Part shown: one piece after another, positions 56,691 to 64,000 of the stretch
Position numbering within the stretch: position 1 is the first letter of the stretch
Layout of the letters: each line of letters starts with the position of its first letter
Origin: Patiria pectinifera
Lineage: Eukaryota > Echinodermata > Asteroidea > Valvatida > Asterinidae
Direction: 5' to 3'
Length of the DNA: 64,000 nt
Assembly (NCBI GenBank): GCA_029964075.1
Contig: CM057129.1
Span: 24,915,430-24,979,429 of the forward strand
Position numbers and translations under genes: made by a program
Notes under the pieces: generated by a model
Told to the model about the DNA's origin: nothing
What the model saw: only the letters and a program-made list of their open reading frames with translations
Databases searched by the model: none

Positions 56691-57960
56691 CTGTAACCGA
56701 AGCCACCTTCCCAAGTGAGATTCTGCCAAGTTTAATAATCGGACCGTAGCTTCATGACGGTTTTCAGTGCAACTGTATATGCCGTTCTATTAAAGGTGTA
56801 CATTCATCCAGCTTCCCCAAAATTATAATCTAGAGAATCCTCTGAGAGCACATGCATTTGAAGAACTTTTGAAAGGAAACAATATGACTGGAGTGACGAC
56901 TAAAGCCCAAAACTACGAAGCAGAATTAGAGTTAAAGATTAAAAACGCATATTTTGAAAAGGAAATATATTTTTTGAAACGCGAACGTGCATTTTTAAAA
57001 GATCAAACATGTGTTTTAACAAATCGAAAGCACTTTAAACCAGACTGTTTATTTCAAAAAAATTGAACGTGTGTTTTTACAACCCGAGTGCAAAAACAAG
57101 GTGTATTTTGAACAAAACTCCAAACCCCCCTCAAATTAAGAAATTATACCCCCAAAAGAAACCCAAACAAACAAACGAACAAGCAAACAATCAAAGAGAC
57201 AAACAAGAGCCGAACGGGGTAAATGACGCGACTTGACATAGAAAACGATTGTTTAATGAGCTCCACTAACGAAACATCCACGGCGAAATTCCCCTGAGAT
57301 ATTTATTATTCAAGTAATAAATAGTTGTTTTGGCACATCAGTATTATAGGACACTATGTAAAGTGTGAAGTTTGGCTGCCCGAGCAATTAAATAACAGAC
57401 TACAAAAGAAAATAAACAAAAACAAGAAAACTAACAAAACTGGCACAAGTATTATCAATACTTATCAATACTTATTCGTAACTCAATATTTATTAATACT
57501 TATTCGTATAACTCCTGATATTCACAATCAAAGAATATATAAATGGGCCTAACTACTGAAAAACAGCCTAGACAGGGGCGGATCCAGGAATTTACGCAGG
57601 GGGGATTTTCATCAGCCAAAAAATCTGAAATGTAGACAAATTTTGTTTCTCCGGACACTTGCCCTCCGAAAATCCATTGGGGGTCGTACCAAGCTTTAAA
57701 TGGGGGCGCTGTTCAAATCCGACGATTATTATCACTATATTACAGAATGGAGCACAAATACCCCCAACAAAGCTCTGTCCATATTTTGTGTGCAGGCGGA
57801 CATTAATACCAGTATAATTGTTTTGGTGTCAGAGCGGAGGGGGAGGTTCCATTATTTAAAGGAATCTCCATGATTTTTTCTTTTTTTGACACAGCTGTTC
57901 CCCCCCCCCCCCGAATTCGCGCCTCCTAGGCAATTATCATTATTAAAACATTTAGTCATG
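56691..57960. other. Intergenic region with shorter minisatellite and poly-G MITE copy
   Basis: Matches 35896-37210. The AT-rich minisatellite at 57454-57511 has fewer units. The poly-G element runs from about 57570 to 57928. No gene supported. Confidence 0.45.
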
Positions 57961-57969
57961 GTTTAGTCC

Positions 57970-58145
57970 AAGTCGGTCTGGATCCGAGTTGGTTTGGGTC
58001 CGAGTTGGTCATGGTTGGGTCCGAGTTGGTTGCCTCTGGGTCGGCCTGGGTCCGGGTTGGTCTGGATCCGACTTGGCCTGGGTCCGACTTGGTCTGCGTC
58101 CAACTTGGTTTTGGTCCAACTTGGTTCGGGTCCGAGTTGGCTCGA
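57970..58145. repeat. GGGTCCGAGTTGGT minisatellite, second copy
   Basis: Same units as 37215-37420; no genes. Confidence 0.85.
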
Positions 58146-58916
58146 AACAGGAGATTCGACGAACATCCTCCGAAAAAAATAAAGATTCGGGTGAGCTTCG
58201 GATACTCGTGGAAACCGGGCCCGAACACAGTCAAAAAAATCGAGTGTTTTTCAGCGCCGAACGTACGTCAAAACCATTGATCTCCATATACACAGACTGG
58301 ATAGGACATCGCGCAGTGTTTGTGGACGAATGCGCGGCCGAACAATAGCGGCGCGTTTACTGTCAGACGGGTAAACGCGCATTGTGCTTTCACTTTGTTT
58401 ACTTTGGAAAATGGATTATCGAGTGAAATTTTTCTTACAGGAGGGAGTTCAAGCGCTCCTCCAAAACAAATCTTTAAAAAAAAATAACTGAACGATGAAG
58501 AGTTACCCTCAATCCCTCCAAACAGCTTTTCCACACTTTCTTAATATATGCATTTTCGAAATTTAAGAACCCCCCATTTCCTTTTCCCTTATTTTTTTCA
58601 TCCCTCTATCCTCCTCCCAAAAATGATTGAAAGTAAATTTCCATTTCATTTTTGGCACATTGGTCATTAGAGCACACTGAATTACTCCATCAATGAAATG
58701 AATAATTGTATTAATAATATGCTGAAATGACATTATATTTTTTTGTAAACTGAACACTCTCTCGAAAAATTGTATGGAGATTCATTCAAATGATTGATAT
58801 ATTTATTAAAAACCCGAACATGAACCAATTAGAATCTAAAAGGTAAAAAAACCCTTTAATTTTACAAAGTAATGAGTAAAAACTTCTTCCCGTCCCTAGA
58901 TTGATCAGGGAATGAC

Positions 58917-59197
58917 CATGGGCGTCGCCAGGATTTTTTCTACAGGAGGGCAAAATTTGTTTTTGCCAAAAATGCTTGTATTTCTCAACACATTCTTGAC
59001 TTATCAGTTTTAGAGGGGGGCAGGGACATTTTGCACCCCCCAACTCATTAAATGTACACCACTTTGTCTTCGCGCCTCTTTTTCTTTTCTTTTCTTTTAC
59101 TTTTCTTTTTCGTCCTTTTTTGTTTTGTTTTGTTGCTTTTCCAGGGGGGGGGGGGGAAGTGCCCCCCTTGCCCCCCCCCCCCCTCGCGACGCCCATG
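58917..59197. mobile_element. Poly-G MITE with CATGGGCGTCGC ends, 8-9-bp target duplication
   Basis: Ends CATGGGCGTCGCCAGG and CGCGACGCCCATG with an 8-bp duplication GGAATGAC (58909-58916 and 59198-59205), 9 bp if one shared base is counted. Long poly-G and poly-C runs lie at 59145-59185. A truncated copy is at 38183-38290, and another left end starts at 63950. Confidence 0.75.
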
Positions 59198-59282
59198 GGA
59201 ATGACATCGTTCAACAGTTGTGAAATTGTGTGAAAGGAGATGAATCACAAACCAAAATAGTACTATACTAATGTTGCCATAG

Positions 59283-59788
59283 TATGAAGCCCGGGAAGGG
59301 ACAGGGTGGATTTTTTTTGGCATTTGCTAATTCGTTCGCACGAATTCCTAATTCGTTCGCACGAATTCCTAATTCGTTCGCACGAATTACTAATTCGTGG
59401 GAACGAATTAGTAATTCGTGGGAACGAATTAGTAATTCGTGGGAACGAATAAGTAATTCGTTCGAACGAATTAGTAATTCGTTCGAACGAATTAGTAATT
59501 CGTTCGCACGAATTCCTATTCGTAATTCGTGGGAACGAATTAGTAATTCGTGCGAACGAATTACTGGAGTTCGCTAATTCGTTCGCATGAATGAGTAATT
59601 CGTTCGCACGAATGAGTAATTCGTTCGCACGAATTAGTAATTCGTTCGAACGAATTACTATTTCGAGTGAACGAATTACTAACTCGTGCGAACGAGCTAC
59701 TAATTCGTGCAAACGAATTAGTAATTCGTGCGAACGGATTAGCAAATGCCAAAAAAAAATTCCACCCTGTCCCTTCCCGGGCTTCATA
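59283..59788. mobile_element. Foldback element D (TATGAAGCCC ends, near-6-bp duplication)
   Basis: A 506-bp element whose ends (TATGAAGCCCGGGAAGGGAC and its reverse complement) extend as an inverted repeat through GGTGGA, a poly-T run and GGCATTTGCTAATTCG. The interior is a tandem series of AATTCGTTCGCACGAATT-like units, each itself palindromic, in variants GTTCGCAC, GTTCGAAC and GTGGGAAC. Flanks are CCATAG (59277-59282) and CCAAAG (59789-59794), five of six identical. The ending resembles element C (TATG, GCCC, GAAGGGACA). Confidence 0.75.
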
Positions 59789-59794
59789 CCAAAG

Positions 59795-60670
59795 AATAAT
59801 TCAAGCTTCGCACGGTCTTGTTTATAATTAAATGTTTAGCTATACTTCTGAAAATAAATATAATTACTTGTAAGTGTAATGGGAATCGTTTTGTGAGCGA
59901 ATATGATGGTGTATTAATGGCTATAGCTAGTAATCTTATAACGGTGTACACAATATAATTTCAAACCGTAAAAGTACTCATTGCTTTCTTCACTACACAA
60001 ACGTCAATAATGTGACAGTCATCTTGGGAGCTCATAAAAGTACTTGCGTTGAACTCCACAGCTTCTTTCCAAAAGCAAAATCAATCAATGTTAACAGTTC
60101 CACATCGTACTTGATTAGGTCAGTCTCTCAGATGCCTATCATATCGCATGTTCCATTCATTGGATGATACAGTCGATTCCATCCCTCCGTGAAGTTCTCC
60201 ATTTTCGTCCGTCTCGGATATCGTCCTGTAGCTGGTGGTTTTTGCTATGGCTTTGCTGAAGTTCTTTGTTTGATAATTTATGAAGGTCAATCGGCCGGTT
60301 GTGCAGTAAGTTAGCATAAGCCATCTTTTCGGTTTCACTTTACAAAGAAAAAGAATAGAAACATTTCGGTGGGCGTTAAGCCAAGGCAGACATAATTCAA
60401 TCAGATTTTGCATATAAAGGTTACAAAAATTATTCGAATAGTAAAGTCATCTTTTGTTCAGTGCCATTGCCGGGTCAGTCATGCACGTATAGGCCTAGGC
60501 CTATGTCTTTAAAACAAAATGATGCCGACTAGCATGACAGGCCCAGATCGCATGGAATTTGAACAGAATAAGCATTATTTTTAAAGAATTTCTATGATTT
60601 TTTCTTTTTTGACACAGCTGTTTCCCCCCCGGATCCGCGCCTGCTAGACAGTTAACATTATCAAAACATT
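59795..60670. other. Unique sequence between duplicated blocks
   Basis: This part has no counterpart elsewhere in the window. The candidate exon at 60120-60337 lies within it. Nothing else is supported. Confidence 0.4.
60120..60337 (-). CDS. Candidate last exon of an unknown minus-strand gene (partial)
   Basis: On the minus strand a pyrimidine tract (TTCTATTCTTTTTCTTTG) runs into AAG and then an open frame of about 71 codons: KPKRWLMLTYCTTGRLTFIN.., ..AIAKTTSYRTISETDENGEL.., ending WNMRYDRHLRD and TGA. The composition is mixed and not repeat-like, with a polar C-terminal half like a cytoplasmic tail. No family was recognised. It could be the end of a gene whose other exons lie outside the window or were displaced, or chance. 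Confidence 0.25.
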
Positions 60671-60679
60671 TAGTCGTGG

Positions 60680-60940
60680 TTTATTCCAAGTTGGTTGGGT
60701 CCAACTTCGTCTGGATCCACCTTGGTCTGGTCCGACTTGGTCTTAGTCCACCTTGGTATGGGTCCGAGTCGGTCTGGATCCGAGTTGGTTTGGGTCCGAG
60801 TTGGTCATGGTTGGGTTCGAGTTGGTTGCCTCTGGGTCGGCCTGGGTTCAGGTTGGTCTGGGTCCAACTTGGTCTGGGTCCAACTTGGTCTGAGTCCAAC
60901 TTGGTTTTGTTCCAACTTGGTTCGGGTCCGAGTTGGCTCG
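60680..60940. repeat. GGGTCCGAGTTGGT minisatellite, third copy
   Basis: Longer than the other two copies; it begins with extra GGGTCCACCTTGGTCT-type units. It is preceded by a GGATCCGCGCCTGCTAG element end near 60630-60648. Confidence 0.85.
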
Positions 60941-61449
60941 AAAACCGGAGATTTGCCGAACACCCTCCGAAAAAAAGATTCGGGTGTACTTCGGATACTC
61001 GTGGAAACCGGGCCCGAACACAGTAAAAAAAAAAATCACGTGTTTTTCAGCGCCGAACGTACGTCAAAACCTGAATGCGTTGAACGCTTCGAATGCATTT
61101 TCAAATGTCAAATGCATGAATTCGAAACCAGCCGATGTTTTAATGCAGAAAAAAAATCATTCGATTCGTAAAAGATGCACGTTCGGTTTTTGAAAATGCA
61201 TTCCGTTTTGGAAAAAGCATTCGATTCGTAAAATTGCACCTTCGGTTTTTTAAAATACACCTTGTTTTTTAAAAATGCATTTGGGTTGCTAAGATACCTG
61301 TTCGACTTTTCAAAATACATTCTGTTTTTCTCGAACAGTAAAAAGACACGTTCGATTAAAAAAGAAATGAATCCCCTTGCTTTCCGTTTATTTAAACACA
61401 CGTTGATCTTTAAAAATACACGTTCGAGTAACAAAAAATATATTCCGTT

Positions 61450-62004
61450 TTTCAAAATATGCCTTTCAATCTTTTTGACTCCAATTCTGCTTCGTACTAA
61501 AGGCTCAAATTATGAGATATCAGGACGAACACTTTGCACACTGATTCTGAAATTCCTTTGCGTAGTAACTACATGAAAATTGCACATTTTCAAGTTACAA
61601 TAATGTTAATGTTTTTATCTAGCTCTTTTTAAACGATCTTGCGATTGCGCATTTTTCTCGAAAGTGCCATTAACGAGGGCAAGCAAAATCTGTAATTGGC
61701 TTTGAATCCTATGACTTGTTGCCGAATTCATGAAAGTCATGGCGATAATGTCAAGCACAATGGTCGAGTTAAACTGTCGGTACAGTTTAGTCGTGGATCC
61801 ACCCCACATGAAGTTAAAAGGGCATGTCCTGCCGTATGGATTTACTTCACATTGACACAAGACTCTATCTTCTGTTGCTTTCATCCATTTCATTTCCTGC
61901 TTTTGACAGGATGGTTGCTGAAATACAAGACGGTTGCTCTGAATCACCCACATTCAACGACGAACAGTCACTGTAGCAGCATCCACTGATCTCACCATCA
62001 AGAG
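61450..62004 (+). other. 5' flank and leader of receptor R7
   Basis: Acceptor TTTTGACAG with AG at 61908-61909 and the usual leader with an in-frame TAG before the start codon. The donor-equivalent position (near 61560) reads CGTAGTAACTA as at R5. Confidence 0.5.
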
Positions 62005-63183
62005 ATGGATATGTTCACTGTGGCAAGCGAAATGGCCACGACAATGGTACCAGAAAACATGACAGTCGTTAGCACCATGTCCGATTTTCTGTCGTCTGAT
62101 ATCAGGACTGACGCAGTTGAGGCAACTAGTGTCACTACAAGCATGACATCTGCGTCATTGATGAAGTCCACGACACAAGGTGACGGTGGCGAATTTCGCT
62201 TTGAAGACCCCGTACAGCGGATCATCATCGGCTGCGTCTACTGCCTCGTGGCAGTCGTTGGCTTCGCTGGGAACTTCATGGTCATCCTGGCTGTCATTCT
62301 GTCAAGGAAACTCCAAAGTCGCATCAATGCATTTGTCGTCAACTTGGCCGTAGCTGACTTACTTAATTGCTGTGCTATTCCGTTCACAGCAGTGGCTCTG
62401 TTCAGCTTGGGTGGATGGCCTCCTGAATTACCTCCTCTACTTTGTTCCTTCATGGGCGGTCTTTACTTTCTTAGTCTCGCGGGAAGTATCATGAACTTGG
62501 CAGCCATTGCCATTAATCGGTATGTCCTCATCACCAAGACGAGTGCTACGTACCGCTCCATCTACACACCTAAGAAGATTGCAGCTATGGTGGTCTTCAC
62601 ATGGGTTTACCCAGCTCTGCTCTGTAGTTTACCCTTTGTCGGGATCGGGATGTTTGGATATTCGGAGAAATACAAGACCTGTAACCAAGACAACTCCTTG
62701 GAAACCAGCAAACTCTTTAGCCGCGTGGGCACTGCCCTTGGATTCCCAATTCCTCTGATCGTCCTTGTGGTGTGCTACATCAAGATTTACCGCCACATCA
62801 CCGGCCACATGAAGAAGTTGTCGGGTAACGATGTGGAGCTAGTCGAGACATCAAACTCCGCTACCGCCAGCACCAAGCGACTCCCCAGGAACCCACCGGC
62901 CAGCTTCAGTAAGCGACAGGTGGAAATCACTAAGAACCTGTTCTACGTGGTCTGTGCCTTTGTTGCTTGCCTGGCTCCCTTCGCCATCGCCCTGATGATA
63001 TCATCCAGCCAGCCAGCCATTCCATGGACCGGGATGATCACCATCGTCAACAGCGCTGTCAACCCGATCATCTACGGGGCCAAACACCCACACTTCAAGG
63101 AGGTGTTCCGTCACATGTTGCGGTGCCGGTACCACATGATCCCTGAACCTTCTGGATGCCTCCGTAAGATCAGATCTAGATAA
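62005..63183 (+). CDS. Class A GPCR, divergent subfamily, copy R7
   Basis: A 392-residue intact receptor paired with R5 by its N-terminus, NRY, ECL1 (LGGWPPELPPLLC) and TM2-TM5. It has Ala at 159 where R5 has Glu. Differences from R5 cluster from ECL2 onward: SKLFSRVGTALGF, VELVETSNSATASTKRLPRN in IL3, and MISSSQPAIPW between TM6 and TM7. The IL3 segment is nearly identical to that of the broken receptor at 49531-50683, and the MISSS segment resembles R3, so parts may have been overwritten by gene conversion. Landmarks N90, D118, C147, C226, CLAP and NPIIY are intact. ATTAAA at 63319-63324 is a likely poly(A) signal. Confidence 0.9.
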   Translation: MDMFTVASEMATTMVPENMTVVSTMSDFLSSDIRTDAVEATSVTTSMTSASLMKSTTQGDGGEFRFEDPVQRIIIGCVYCLVAVVGFAGNFMVILAVILSRKLQSRINAFVVNLAVADLLNCCAIPFTAVALFSLGGWPPELPPLLCSFMGGLYFLSLAGSIMNLAAIAINRYVLITKTSATYRSIYTPKKIAAMVVFTWVYPALLCSLPFVGIGMFGYSEKYKTCNQDNSLETSKLFSRVGTALGFPIPLIVLVVCYIKIYRHITGHMKKLSGNDVELVETSNSATASTKRLPRNPPASFSKRQVEITKNLFYVVCAFVACLAPFAIALMISSSQPAIPWTGMITIVNSAVNPIIYGAKHPHFKEVFRHMLRCRYHMIPEPSGCLRKIRSR

Positions 63184-64000
63184 GATGCTCCACAGGTGCT
63201 TTTCATAGCATACGGAGCGCGAGAACGAGAACATCTCTTAACTGACTGAATGAAGTCAGTATATATACTGAATGGAGTAAGGGGGGTGAAGACACTCGAA
63301 CAAAAATAGATTCTGCAGATTAAAACTTCCCCGTAAATGACTGAAATGTTTTTGAAGTGTTTTGTTTTAAATCAACGATTTCCTCTGCATTATTTCTGTC
63401 AGTTTTATGAAACGATTCAAAACGAATGACTTCTTTTTTGGATGTATTAAGTATTAATGATATAGCATGTACGTCTCGTGTGAAGAAAAAAAACCGCCAA
63501 CTGGCATTTATTTGCAGATATTTTTTTCAATAATCTTAAATAAAAAAGAATCCGTGTGTTTGTATGCCGAAGCTTAAAAGTGCACATGGCAAGTGACATC
63601 TGACGAACCTATATATTTATACATGTATCCGAGACAATTGTATATGAATTTACAATTTCGTCAGTGAATGTATTACAGTGTAATTAGATAATGTAATTTC
63701 CATCTTTGCATGTATGTTTACCTTTATAATTATATCAATGTTATAATGTATCACATGTTATCTTTAAGATGGACTTAAGGTTAAATTTTAAAATCTTTTT
63801 AGAGTAAAAGCTACTGCGATTTTGTGTTCTCGTTTACTGAAATGTAAAGGTCATCATTATCAACGTAACATCAATATACATGTACATCAAAGTCTAATTC
63901 ATGTGGGTCTATTGTGATTTTTCTCCCTCCTCCTCAGCGGCGTAACCATGCATGGGCGTCGTCAGGATTTTTCTGGGGGGGGGGGGAAGCACCCCCCAAA
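63184..64000. other. 3' flank of R7 and start of a further poly-G MITE
   Basis: A diverged receptor 3' flank without a gene. From about 63950 the sequence CATGGGCGTCGTCAGGATTTTT followed by a poly-G run is the left end of another CATGGGCGTCGC element, cut off by the window edge. Confidence 0.5.

Larger units (their letters stand above)
49198..59024. repeat. Segmental duplication, copy beta-prime
   Basis: Near-copy of 28742-38287. It lacks the 343-bp element of the first copy and carries three elements that the first copy lacks or holds only in part. Confidence 0.85.
61036..63183. repeat. Segmental duplication, copy gamma-prime
   Basis: Near-copy of 38299-40447, with R7 matching R5. Downstream of the stop codon at 63183 the two copies no longer match closely. 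Confidence 0.85.

Noticed and set aside
58786..59214. 142-codon minus-strand frame
   Set aside because: It crosses poly-G and poly-C runs and MITE ends; low complexity with no domain.

Overview
The window is eukaryotic, repeat-rich animal DNA. It has seven intact copies, plus several broken ones, of one rhodopsin-like (class A) G-protein-coupled receptor gene, all on the + strand. Coding regions are uninterrupted (384-394 codons). Each copy is preceded by a conserved pyrimidine tract ending in an AG acceptor, and most also by an upstream GT donor, which suggests a 5'-UTR intron. An ATTAAA signal follows the stop codons. The many foldback elements, poly-G miniature transposons and lineage-expanded intronless receptors fit a heterozygous marine invertebrate, perhaps an echinoderm or another invertebrate deuterostome. 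That is inference; no species-specific gene was recognised.

Layout. 1-10.7 kb: receptor R1, receptor R2, a small receptor remnant, and a GGTAATTCTGTCCCC foldback repeat. 10.7-20.9 kb: the wreck of another receptor, split by two nested foldback transposons with long arms of about 21-bp tandem repeats. 21-28 kb: receptor R3, a LINE remnant and several MITEs. 28.7-40.4 kb: receptor R4, more repeats, and receptor R5 of a divergent subfamily. 40.4-49.2 kb is a near-copy of 1.9-10.7 kb and carries R6. 49.2-59.0 kb is a near-copy of 28.7-38.3 kb and carries a frameshifted receptor. 61.0-63.2 kb is a near-copy of 38.3-40.4 kb and carries R7. The simplest reading is a tandem duplication with a unit of about 38.5 kb, followed by loss of the 10.7-28.7 kb part from the second copy. 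Joined haplotypes in an assembly are a real alternative.

The most notable system is a group of four foldback elements (11917-20659, 11941-15534, 54349-54967, 59283-59788). All begin TATG and end CATA, three have perfect 6-bp target duplications and one has 5/6, and all carry repeats in their arms. Removing the inner of the two nested elements restores a perfect terminal inverted repeat on the outer one. The paralogous segments act as natural empty sites and also confirm the target duplications of other small elements (343-bp TCA, 499-bp hAT-like).

The receptors keep the main class A landmarks (GN in TM1, LAxAD in TM2, TM3 and ECL2 cysteines, TM4 Trp, NPIIY in TM7). They have NRF/NRY in place of DRY and CLAP in place of CWxP. 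The closest style is melatonin-receptor/GPR84/Moody-like orphan receptors; no ligand can be assigned. Between the two subfamilies, TM1 and IL3-to-C-terminus are almost identical while the N-terminus and TM2-TM5 diverge, which points to gene conversion.
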